Below, piece by piece: positions 34,826 through 46,519 of a stretch of 64,000 nucleotides of DNA (positions within the stretch are counted from its first letter, which is position 1; the number at the start of each line of letters is the position of its first letter). The DNA is taken from contig JAVMKO010000004.1 of the NCBI GenBank assembly GCA_032164245.1, positions 31,349,626 through 31,413,625 on the forward strand, in the 5' to 3' direction. The stretch comes from Sternotherus odoratus (Eukaryota > Chordata > Testudines > Kinosternidae). The position numbers and the translations under genes were made by a program. The notes under the pieces are model-generated. The model saw only the letters and a program-made list of their open reading frames with translations. It was not told the origin of the DNA and made no database searches.

Positions 34826-37800
34826 CTAAATAACTGATCCCCAGATCCTGCCTGAAAGCAGGATGCACATCCTTACTGCTCAGATTTGTTTCATAGTACC
34901 ACATCCAGGACTGCTGGTACAATTTATATAATGGGTGCTGAGAGCCCTTGAACCAAACTGTAAATCCTGTATATCATGGAAACCACTCAAGCAGGGGGTG
35001 CAGTAGCACCCCCAGCACCACTAGTTCCAGCACTTATGACTACAGCCAGAATTCTAATTTTTCACATGGTGACATCTTCTCATCCCCAAAAATGTGCCCT
35101 GAGATCATTTTCTGAATTTATAAAAGAGTAGTTGTAACTGTTCATCTTAAGTTAGGTTGAGCATTTGTCTTTGCCTGACCATATCAAAATCTTATTCACG
35201 TAAATTCCCTGCATATTTCATGGAAAGGATGAGTGCACAGGATTGTAAAGCAGACCAAAAGCTATCCCACTTTTGTGCTCTGTGCTTTTAATGTTTCATG
35301 TAGTCTAGTGAATAGCCATTTTGTTCAAAGGAGAAAAGACTTTCAGTAACCTTCAAATGCATTGTGGGCAAGTATTATGAAACCAAAATCCTTCAACAAT
35401 GATAAATAAATAATGAAAATTGCATGGTACTCTGCCTTGGGAGTGTTCCTGTTAAAAGCATCTCAGGGCAATCTTTGACCTCTTGTTTTCCTCTAGTGAG
35501 TTAGTTTGTTTTTGTTTTTCTTCGTAGGGACTCTAATACACAAACAGATCAGTGATTTTTTTTTCTTTCCTTCAGCATTAGGAAATGTTTTGTGTGTTTG
35601 CTCCACTCTGAGAATTCCTTGCTTTGTACAACCCAAGCTTTCTATTACATTCAGCCTTGTCTTAAGTTTAGATTGTTCTTTTCTTTAGTTCAGATTGTAC
35701 TTCTCTTTCATTTTTGTGTAGATTTTGAACATTTTAAGAAAGTACATTAAGAGAAAGTTCCCCTTTCAGTAAATGGGAGGGAAAGGCATTTTCCAGCATC
35801 TCTCTAAGCCCACCTCCCTGAGTGGGATCTTGAGCTTCTTTGGCACATGGATGAAGAGCGAAGGACCTTGGGTGGCGTCACCTCCACTTGAGTTTTTCCA
35901 CAAATTCCTCATGTTTTTATTTGGCAGTAGGCCTGCTATCATACAAACTAGGTGTAGTAGGAAAGCCTATGAATAGTATGGAAGGATCTTGGGGCAAGTA
36001 AGTATAGGCATATTTATTGCCAGCTGACCAGGATGGCAGCAATATAGAAGCTGTACAGACAGCCAGTTAGAAAGTATTTTTCCCACACCCTCAAACCATT
36101 TTTAACTGAAGCCTTCGCAGGGCCTAAGTACAATGGTTAGTAGGGCTAGGGACTAACTTCTTGGCAATCCCTGTAACCCCTTTCAGAGATGGAATTTTGC
36201 TAGTAATAAATGAGGATCATATAGCAAAAAGCACTGTATGGCCTGAGATTAGTAATGCCAGTGAGAATGCTGTGTGAAGTTAATTGCAGCTCGGTTGCTA
36301 GGCACCCTTCAGTGGGTTGGAATACTAGGTGACAATATTCATTATCTGAACTTGGAATGGAGAATTAAAATGGGCCACTGTTGTGGGGACTGGGTGTGGG
36401 ACAGTCTCAGTACCTTTTACAGGTCTAGGCCTTTTGGAACATAGTTCCTTTCACCCAGGTAAGGCTGGATGCAATATCTGGTTTCAGTAAGACCAGATCC
36501 TATTTGGTAAACATATAGAAGTGCCAGGGGAATTCAAGGCCCATGATCAGGAATGTAGGATCACAGGAATTTAGTCCATATTTAACCTTATTTTTTTTCC
36601 TCCATGTTGAAATTTCATTTCAATACACATGTGGTCAGAGTCCTCTAACTAATTTAGTGTGTTGAGTTTTATCTTGGGTTCTTGGATTGAGAGCCAGAGT
36701 GGAACTTGGCAAAAGATGGGCAGGGAGAGACAAAATACAAAGGGAAAACACTGTAAATAGGTGTAAATTTCTTTTGAAATAAGGGAATTCTTAGAAGATG
36801 ACCAAAAAAAAAAGTTTTTAAATCAGCCTTTTGAGTAGAAGTCCCTTTTTTAGGGATAGTGGTGTTCATGGGCTGGTACTGATTTCTATTCAATGTAATA
36901 CAAATAAATAGATAAACAATATGCCAAATGTGTGGGTCATTTCCTTAACATCAGCCGCCATTAAATATGTGTTCAGTTATAGGAATAAACACTGGTAATT
37001 TAAACGAGTCTACATCGTATTAAGGAAATTATATATTATTCAGAGCCAGCTGTGCCATGCATCTCATGATTTAAAAATCTGTACTGTGTTTTTTTTTAAA
37101 TGTACATGGAGCTTGGGCAACAGGCAAATACTTTATAGTTGATTTACTCTATTGAAACAATGCAATAAGCTATCTGGGGGGCGGGGGCTAGCTGCTCCTT
37201 TTAAAATCACTCAGCACTCACAGACCAGCAAACTCAATAACTGCTAATGAATCAGCACCTACATAGAAAAAGGAAATGGGGACAGTAAGAGCCCAGGTCT
37301 CCTTTAATGAATTCTCCTTACCATTGCATTCTACTCAGTGGAATAGCAGCAAGGGTTAGACTACAATTAGAGCATGGTTTAGCCACCTGAAAGTCAAAAG
37401 AAACATAGAGTTTAAGAGAGTTTAGGGTGAGAAAGCAGATGCTGATCTTGATGAATGTCAGGCATGAAAAAATAGAGGTTTTGTCTGGTCTTCTATGAAA
37501 CTTTGATAAAGAAAACATGCATAGTTGTAAGGAGACTGGGTTGTTTTGGTCCACATTAGGAAGAGGGATGCTAGCTTTTAAAGATTTTCCTATCCTGGGG
37601 GGAGATGAAAAAATGAGTCAGTGTTTTTCTGCTGCAATTTCTCTGGCATGAATAAATGCAGTGCTTTTGTTATAGGAAGATCTGCAAAGCTTGTTTTCAT
37701 GGGGTTCACAGTCTCCCGGTGGGGTAGAGAAAACAATCACATTATCAGAATGAATGCTTCTGTGTTTGGGGATTGACTTCAAGTAGATCATGGAACTCTG

Positions 37801-38519
37801 ACAGAGAGAAAATGCCCTTGTCCTGGAGAATTTTATTAGAGAGAAATGCCAAATTTCCCTTCCCATAAAACACACAAAGGTTATAACAACCACTTTACCA
37901 GGCTTTCACGCACATATTGAAAATTATAGCCTGCAAAAGAAAAATTTTGAAGGAGCTGACAAAATTGCTAAGGTTTTCAGAATTGCATGTGGATTTGTGT
38001 GTTTAACTACAAAGTACTACAATGGCAGGTGTAGCTGTGGTAATTTCATGCACAAATTGACAGGTTAGAAACAAAACTGGACATTTGTGCATGTATTGGC
38101 ATGGCTCTGTGAAATCAAAGTAATTACAGGACCCTTTAAGGCCAACAAATGCACATATATTTACACAAATGCAATTCAGAAAATCTGAGTAACTGATTGT
38201 TGTGGACATCAGGTGGCTTCTTTATTTGTTGAGTGCACAATTGTCACAGGGTAGTGCAAATGTTTTACAGGCTAGAATAAACTCATCATAAAGTATGCTG
38301 CTGAAAGCCATCCTGAACATATGTGCCCCATTTCTATGATAACTTCCCATCCAAGATTGTAAAGATAAATGTATTACCAACATAATATAGTTAACCTCAT
38401 AACTTTGCAGTGATGAATAGTTATTTTTTAAATATTTTTAAAGCTTCCTAAGACATTCTTCATTTGTAAAGAGTTTTTTTTCATTAGAACCTCTTGTCAA
38501 AAATATTCCAATCTGCTCT
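34826..38519. other. No gene recognised
   Basis: AT-rich DNA with no identified element. Short frames here are under 110 codons, without domains. Confidence 0.4.
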
Positions 38520-38640
38520 AATGATTCTATTTGACAGATAAATGGAGACATGGAGAATGTAAGACTTGTCCAACATCACAGACCTAAGTCTGCAAGAGAG
38601 ATGGGACCAAAACCCAATTGCTGTGCTTTCACGGTATCAT
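38520..38640 (+). repeat. MIR-like SINE
   Basis: ATTTGACAGATAAATGGAGA, AGACTTGTCCAACATCACAG and CAAAACCCAATTGCTGTGC follow the MIR consensus order ('cagatgggga...gacttgcccaaggtcacacag...aacccaggt'). Confidence 0.65.
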
Positions 38641-40671
38641 CCCTCCTCCATGAAGGTTGAAGAAGTTAGTCACTTACCAGGGCTAACACATAAAAAGTAT
38701 AATATGATTGCAGACAGTCAACATTAATGAGGGCTTATTCAAACATTAAGATGATCAAGACCAGAGATACAAAATAAAGAGTTTGGTGATGAGTAGCTCT
38801 TATCAGAAATAGTCAGTGAATTTAGCTTATTTCTCCTTCACAGATTATCAATCAGCAGTTTATAATGTTATTGAACCTCAAAATTATTCTTGGTCTGTTG
38901 ATTCTTCACAAACAGTTCATTGTGAGTATGTGTCAGTCACCATTGAGTAGATGCAAGTCATAATTATTATGATGAATCTGCAAAGCAGGGGACAACAACT
39001 CCCCTTCCTGCTGCCCTGCCCTGCCCTCCACTGCACATCCTCTTCCCCTAGCTCAGAAAGGCTAATGGTCCTGAATGAAGTGGCTGGGTTTACAAATTAT
39101 TTATGGGTCAGGGAGAGTGGAAGCATGAGTTCTGAGACTGAAAATTGGACAGACTGGGACCACAAGAGTCCCAAAATAGAATTAAAAAAAACACATAAGC
39201 TTCTTTGGCATTAAACAATATAACAAGTTGTTTAAGTCAGATTCACAAATAATAATGCCGCAGTAGCCACCTAGCCTCTAAATGAACTGTAGAGATGAAC
39301 TGAATAGAAATGAGATTCTATTTGATTGAAAGACATTACTGAAATATTAATATTGAATAATGCTCCTGACATCCAAATGTACAATAAGATTCCATATTGT
39401 TGCTGTTTCTAATAGTAGATATGAAGTAGGTATTGGCACAAAATAATTTGTGCTATTTCATCTTTTGTCCAAATTACTATTTTAATTATAGCTTTAACAC
39501 ATAACATTGATCTAACTTTACAACATCTATAAAAGTGTAATCCTAGGGGTGATTTACAATTATGATCTGTTAAATGCATAAGAAAAGAGGAGAAATTACA
39601 AATTTATTAAAGTGACAATTACCATTGACTGCTCTTACTATGTGTATTTTTAAAGTGAATATACTGCTTGTATATTATTATTAGATATATTAGATTGGCA
39701 GCAGTGGAATTCTGGTGTGTGAAATCCTCTTTATCTATAGAAGATACTATCTTGCTGGTTATACAAGCTTCTCTATCTCCATCCCATCACCTTATTCCTT
39801 ATTCTGGAGGGATCACCTTTAGAACTAAGAGTGTAGTTCAGTATCTGATTCTCTCTGCCAAGATTGAGACTTTCCTAGACAAGATCTTAGGCAAAGTGCT
39901 TTGTAAACTAGACATAAATCTATAGAAATCACTTCATCCACCACTGAGATATAGCCTATCAGGTGAAATGTAGCAACCGTTTAAACAGCACACAGCAACA
40001 ATGTGCAGAAATTTAGGACCAAGAAAAGAATAAAATATCTAATTCAAAAACAAATTTTATGGTAGAAGGACATATTGTAAATATCAAAATTCTAATTCAT
40101 CTACCACAGTGCATCATCGCCCCTTATCTTGCACATTGATCCCTGGGATCTTCAATGACCTCAAGGATCAGAAAACACCCCACTGTAGTACAAAAGAAAA
40201 TAAAACTCTGTCTCCTGTTTTAGTCGCTTCTTATAATACTGTCCCAAGCAAATCTTTTGTGATGCAACTGAACTAATCAAAAAGAGGTTGCAGGAACATC
40301 CTTCCCCCCAAGATTATAGCAAACACATACTTCCAAGGCTATTCCAACACAATAGTTTGAGGGTCCACAGGATCTGTTCAACAACAGATCAACTGACCTC
40401 TCCCAACACCTACCCCACTGTTCCACCCACAAACATCTCTGTACACTGTCATCCGGGACCATCCCTCCACCCCCCACCATAAGGTCACTCATGAGCTGTG
40501 TATACTTTGTGCAGTCTCCCTCAAACTAACATCCCCCGTTACACAGTGGAAACCTAATGTTTCCATTATCAGGAATCTGCCCTATATCCAGAATTAAGGG
40601 TAGGTTTTGTCTGTGAATTCAGGTATTAGTAAAACAGTTCAAGCTTTGCTTTTATACGGTGTACTATTTAT
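38641..40671. other. No gene recognised
   Basis: AT-rich. A CCCTG pentamer run (GCCCTGCCCTGCCCTCC) at about 39013-39029 is the only simple repeat noticed. Confidence 0.4.
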
Positions 40672-40775
40672 CAAGAAAACCATTTGTATTGTCCTAGCAC
40701 TTAGAAGCCCCAACCCTATTATACTAAGCTCTGTACAAACAAGGAAGTGATCCCTTCCCCAGAGAAGAAACTGGA
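40672..40775. repeat. SINE-like tail repeat, third copy
   Basis: GTCCTAGCACTTAGAAGCCC, then CTATTATACTAAGCTCTG and TACAAACAAGGAAGTGATCC follow the same order as the copy at 11462. Confidence 0.6.
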
Positions 40776-41920
40776 TTTCACAGAGACCTTGAGGAACACT
40801 CCAGCCCTTCCTAAAAACAAACTTGGAGGAATGGGGACTGTATAAACTACTTCCAGCCAGGATTAAGATTTTTTTGAAAATTCAAAGTATATATGACTGG
40901 GATTCTACTGTACACATACTAGTATTAACATGTATTATTGCTTCCTCTGAGCGGCTTCTCACCTTCTTTATAACTTACTCAGAAAGAAGAATTGGGCATG
41001 GCTTCACTTTAAAAAAATCAGTTCATTTCAGAAGAGAGTCTGGAGATTTGAAAGGTCAGCCACATCAGTTTGGCCTGAAACAGGCTGTAAATCCTTATTC
41101 GGATTGTTAGCTGTGTGATTTCTTATACTTCCTTGTTTGAGCCTGATCTGAAATGCTGCAGTAATGGTAGTTTTGCATTTCTGCTTCTGATCCTCACTGA
41201 AGTTTACCAAAATAATAATAATTAAAAAAAAGCCTATGAATTTTGTTTTCTGAACCTTTCAAACTTCCAAAACCTTCAGGCTTGAGATAGAGTTCGGGGT
41301 GATGTTTGAGGACCTAATTTTATTAGGTCCAGTTCACACCTCTTAAGTCACAGTAACATAAGCCCTTCTCTAACTGACTTCAGATAAACATTCTTATTCA
41401 ATGCAATTAAAACAGGGATCGATTTCCCACAGTTTCTCTCATGTTTAGTATTTGTTCCTGCTTTGGTAATTAGAATTCCTTTTGTTTTGAGCATCTTCTT
41501 CCTCTATAGCAGAAGCACAGTCTTTGTAGCCTCATCCTGGTTTTGATCTTCCCACGTTTGCACTCCTTAAAATATAGTAAACTTTCTCGGGTCTTGCTTT
41601 TTACTGTGTCACACAACTTTCTTGCTTAATCCTTTCTTGAAAATTCAATTTCTCCAGTATTATGCAATTAGTGGTAACAGATCAAGAAGTAAGAGCCTAC
41701 TGCTGCATGAGGGATGTTCAAGTTGCCTAGGCAAAATGAATATCAGATGGTTCTAAATTGTTACAGGTGAAAGAAGCTATTATGGAATGCAGCAGCAAGG
41801 GATTTGAAGCTTCTTCTGTGAGACTAAAAAATATATGGATAAATTAAGATCCAAACTTCTGCTTGGAGCTTGAAGAGTTTGGTAAATATTTTGTGAATAT
41901 CTACAGCTTTTTTATTTCTT
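40776..41920. other. No gene recognised
   Basis: No repeat or domain seen. The plus frame at 40823-41110 ends in a region antisense to another short frame and has no recognisable motif. Confidence 0.4.
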
Positions 41921-41925
41921 TTGTT

Positions 41926-42924
41926 TGTAAGAGGGGGTTACCCCCAGCCTCTATGCTCCTGAGTACAAAGGCTGGGCCTCTTTTATGCCAGACCAACAAG
42001 TCCTCCACCCCAAGACACCCCCACCTTGCCAGTTGGGTTCTTGGGGTCACCAATCGCTGCCACCAATCGGGTATATTTCCAAAACCTTGGAGGGGCCCCC
42101 GATCTTCCCCTAACCCTGACTTTGTACCCCCTCCCTGGGTTTTAAAGTCAGAAACCTGAAGACCAGCTGAAGGTAGACTTCCCTTAACCCTGTCTCTCTC
42201 AACCTGAGAGCCAGACCCTAACCTTGTACCCCTTCCTGGGATTCAAAGTCAGATACCTGAAGGCTACTTTCCTTTACCCTGTCTCTCTGTACCTGAGAGC
42301 CAGACACCTGGAGACTGCTTCCTCCCTCCCCCGTCTAACCTGACGGTAAGGAGAGACAGGGTAAGGAGAGACACACTCCAGCTAGGCCCCTATCTGCCCT
42401 GGTTCCTATTCCCTTCCCTTCCCCCTTCCCAGACTGGAAGCAGAGAAAAACCCTAAGAGAAATAAACCAGACGGTTTTATAACTAGAAAATTTAATAAAG
42501 AAAAAGGTTAAAGCAGAAATACAGACACTTTACATTTGGGGTTCCCCACTTTGGTCTGAAAAGGAAAGAACACCCCAAAGGCACGGCTTATTAGAAGAAT
42601 CAAATGGTAATACTCACATTAGCTAAGTAGAAGTATAAGAAAAAGGTAGAGCCATCTTTATAGCCAAAGATGGTCTAGAACCCTTGCCAGCTACCTCGGC
42701 AAGCTTCCTGCCTCATGTGCAGCCAAGATGGATCTCTTCTGGCCCTGGCCTCCTCCCTGGAGACCAGCCAAGATGGATCTGACTGTTTTGCTCCTCCCTT
42801 CTTCATGGGCTCGAGGCTCCTCCCTCCCCCATGGCAGGGAAACTCCTACGTTACCTGTGTCAGATAACAAGCCCCACCCAGGCAAGGCACACTGTATTAG
42901 ATAACACCCTTTACACTTATAACA
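41926..42924. mobile_element. Solo LTR-like element, 999 bp, TSD TTGTT
   Basis: The plus strand begins TGTAAGAGGG and ends TTATAACA, with a perfect 5-bp duplication TTGTT on both sides (41921-41925 and 42925-42929). TG...CA ends plus a 5-bp TSD are characteristic of LTR insertion. Orientation is uncertain: minus has a GCTATAAAGATGG box near 42660 and an ATTAAA near 42495, whereas plus has AATAAA at about 42465 and 42495. The 42107-42305 stretch contains a tandem duplication of about 95-105 bp (CCTGTCTCTCT...CCTGAGAGCCAGAC occurs twice). No internal genes. Confidence 0.78.
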
Positions 42925-42929
42925 TTGTT

Positions 42930-45558
42930 CTTCTCTGTATTTAATGATTTTTCTCAACGGGGGGGAAAAAGAAAAGCTGGTACTAAATGCAAAGCCTAAG
43001 TCACTTCATCTCACCTGCTTTCTCATCTCTGACACAAGCTTGCTTTGCCTTGAAGAATGTTCATAAACATTAAGAGGTAAATCCACTTCCCAGAAAGTAG
43101 TAAGAGAATCACAGTGGGTGCTAAAAAAAGAGATTTGGAGGAAGGAAAAGGGAAGATGAATTTGCATCTCTAATGTTGCAGTAGACATGACTGAACTTAT
43201 TTAATTCTCCTTGACTGTGTGCACTAGTCATTATATGAAGGTCTTGTGAATTCCTTGTCTGCTTTTAAATAATTAGACATCAATTATAGCCAGAATTAAT
43301 TAATATCCCTCTACACTTCAGAGGTTGTAACCCATTCTTTTAGAAGCATGCAAAACTCCCATGGAATTCAAAAATTGAAATCCATATATGTAACACTTCC
43401 TGTGATAAAATATGAAATAATAATTCATATAACAATATTTGACCCCACAGAGATGCATACTATGGGTGTTCGCACAACTGTGAGCTTTGGAAATACTTTT
43501 CTCTTGCTTATACAAGTATTGCGTAGTGCTGTTCTCCAAAAGCAGCAGTAAAAATGTTCTGAAGTTTCTGCTGGTCCTTTTCGCCCTAATAAACTGCCTT
43601 GTTCACTGTCTAATGTCCTGTTTTCATCCTCACAGTCTGTTTTATTATGTGTGTAACTGTATTTTTCCTCTTCTTATGTTTGGCACTATTTCATTCTGGT
43701 AAAACATTTTAAGCTAGCATTTAACTTTTAAGGCTTTTACTGATCAACTTTTAAGGACTCCAAACACTCTTGCATCATTTGTCAAATATATTATATACTA
43801 GCATCCTAGGTACTTATTTTCATAGTAGTGTCTGCCTCTTTATGATGGAAATTTAATGAAGAATTAGAAGAATGAAATATAAAACTTGCTTTAAAAATGA
43901 GGAAGTAAGTATATGGATGGATGGTTCATGCAAACATCACTTACTAAGTTTATGAAACTCCTGTGACAATCTTGCTATAATTTTTTTCATTTTTTTGTTT
44001 AATGCTCACGAGGAGGAAGCTATATTAAATACTGTTTGTATAAGATTTCCAGATTATTTTCCAGTCTAAGAAGGCTCAGATAATCACATTTAGCCCTAAC
44101 AGTGTTTTGTGTCACCTGGAAACTTATTAATTCAGAACCTTTCGTGCCTTGGCCCTCACCACTTGCTATATAAGTACATTAATTCACAAAGTTTCATCTT
44201 CTAATATCATAAGACCCTGGAATCCTTCCAATCTCCTGGAAATTTGAATTAAACTAACATTTAACTACTAGAACTGCTTGGGCCTTTGTAAACAGGAATG
44301 AGTTATCACTAGTTCTAGACTGAACCTACTGAGTTTCATAAAAATAAAAATAAGTTATTTCTTCTGTTAGTTTTCATTTTTTCATTTCCTGGCTTGAAAC
44401 AGGACTAGCAGCAGAAACCACAGTTTTCAAAAGTGGGTACCTAAAACAAAGCTCATAAATCTATATTTAGGCAAGGGTGCCTGAGGACCCAACAGCTCCT
44501 ATTGACACCACTGAAAGCTGCTAGTCATGCATTACTCTTTAAAATCAGCTCGCACATTTCTGAACAAAGGAGACTAACTTTAAGCATCTACCCAGGTTTT
44601 GAAAATCTACTTGAGAAAGTGTTGTTAGGCTTTTATAATTGTATCTACCCATCTTAAATTCAGGTCAAAAACATTTTCTTGCAGATTTTGCAGCCAAGTT
44701 TTGCAAGCCTAAAATGTTTTCCTGATCTGAGCCAAACCTCTCTATTTTTGACGTTCTCCCATCACTTGTACAGAGTAAAGTGGTCAGATACTTAAACTAC
44801 TTAATACAAAAATACTTACCGCTTGGTAAAAGATTTCTAAGCTGTACAAAGATAATATGTTTCAGATTCAGTTACAATAAGAAACGGAAATTGTGTGCCA
44901 TGAGTTCATTCATTTTAGAACTATCAAATTCATACAAAAGTTAAACTTCATTTTTATTATAATTTTGTTCTCAAGAAGGAACACAGGATTACAAAAAAAA
45001 AGTCACTGAAAAGAATGGAACCACCAAAAAGAAGGGTTTTTTTAAACAGGATATCAGCTACACTGTTACTTTTACTACTCCAAGAATTTTGAATATGAAA
45101 GCAAAGGAGCAAGCTGCAGTTAGAAAATGGGAGACCAGATGGATTGTAAAAGTGAGATAGAATTCTAACAAATGGTGGAAGATAGCATGCAAATTCAGAC
45201 TGGCAAACCATAACTTAATCCAGCACTAGCAAACTACCATAGCCAAAGAAGGTTTCCCAAGCATAGGTATTTCATCATGAGAGCCTATTAAATTGTCATG
45301 CCTATCAGTCAAAGCAGCTGAGTGTTATAGTTTGTATGAGCTCCTACTCTGGTCTTGTCTCTTCTAGTTGTCTTGCTGTGACAACATAGGTATTACTTTT
45401 ATCAGATATCAATAGCATTTCCCAGATTGTACAATGTCAGACACAGACATGCTCTAAATTCCATACCAAAGATGTCTGTTTCTGCCTTTCTATCCCCCCT
45501 TTCTGTCTTGCAACAATTATTTACATCAGGGACAACATTTAGCATACTTGGCTTGTAT
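42930..45558. other. No gene recognised
   Basis: AT-rich sequence without identified elements. Confidence 0.4.
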
Positions 45559-46519
45559 CAGTGGCCCCCAAACTTTGACAACCTGTGAACTCCTTTCACT
45601 AAAATGTAAAGTATCACAAATCCTCTCCTAAAAATGAATATTTCCATGGATTTTCCTCTTTACCTGAATATAAATTATAAAAACACCTTGGAAATATAAA
45701 ATTTGTTTGTATGATTTGCTTATTACACACTATTTTTATTAATTATTTATCATTACAGTATTTTTATTACATTATGAAAATGTAATGAAGTGACTCTTCT
45801 GAGATGTCACTTTTGTAGCTTATATCACTAGCATGAAGGTAATTAAGAAACCAACTTAAAGAATTCCTCCTACACAAGCATTCAGGTCTTGATCAGTCCA
45901 AGCAAATAATGCATGTTACAACAAAGCTTGAACTTGTTTTTCATAATAATTGTAAAAACAATACTAGCTGCTTGCTTAATTTTAAAAACAGCAAAAAATA
46001 TCCACCTCCCTTTCCATTTCTTATGAGGAGTCTTGAAGTTTAAATCTCCTCAGTGTGATAGATATGGTCGCTTTGCTCTGCTTAGCTCAGTGGTTCTCAA
46101 ACTTGTGGACTCCACGATCCTTTTTTCTTCTGCCACGACCTCTTGTGCCCTGGGAATGTCTGCCAAAGTGCAGCCGAATTGAACTCTTCTGGTTTTGGCA
46201 GACACTCAGTATCCATCTCTGTGTTCACTAAAATGCTGTGAACCAGAAAGCTGGCACATTGACGGTTTTTCGGTTGACACACTCACACAGAAAGAGTATC
46301 TGCCGAAATATCACCGAACGCATCGGCAGCTTGCGATCCCCCTGGATTCGGCCCATGACCCCCTCAGGGTGTCACGACCCCCAGTTTTAGAACTGCTGGC
46401 TTAGCTCTTGGAAATGCAGGGGCTCCGGGCTGCTGGCCCTGTGCTGCCTGGGGTCCCTCGGGACAGCTTTGTCCATGATTAGGGAATTTTTTTCATGAAC
46501 CCCAGTTTGGGAACCACTG
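45559..46519. mobile_element. Non-autonomous hAT element (outer)
   Basis: It starts CAGTGGCCCCCAAACTTTG and ends AGTTTGGGAACCACTG, inverted hAT-type termini. The interior matches a turtle hAT repeat from memory (AAAAATGAATATTTCCATGG, AATTAAGAAACCAACTTAAA, ATGCAGGGGCTCCGGGCTGC). The 8-bp flanks GCTTGTAT and GTCTACAT match at only four positions, so the TSD has decayed or the ends are slightly off. It is interrupted by a younger hAT at 46088-46398. Confidence 0.7.
46088..46398. mobile_element. Non-autonomous hAT element nested in the outer one
   Basis: 311 bp. The left end is CAGTGGTTCTCAAACTTGTG and the right end in reverse is CAGCAGTTCTAAAACTGGGG, with a perfect 8-bp TSD GCTTAGCT (46080-46087 and 46399-46406). 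The size and TSD length are diagnostic of hAT. The outer element's sequence resumes immediately after the second TSD copy. Confidence 0.88.
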
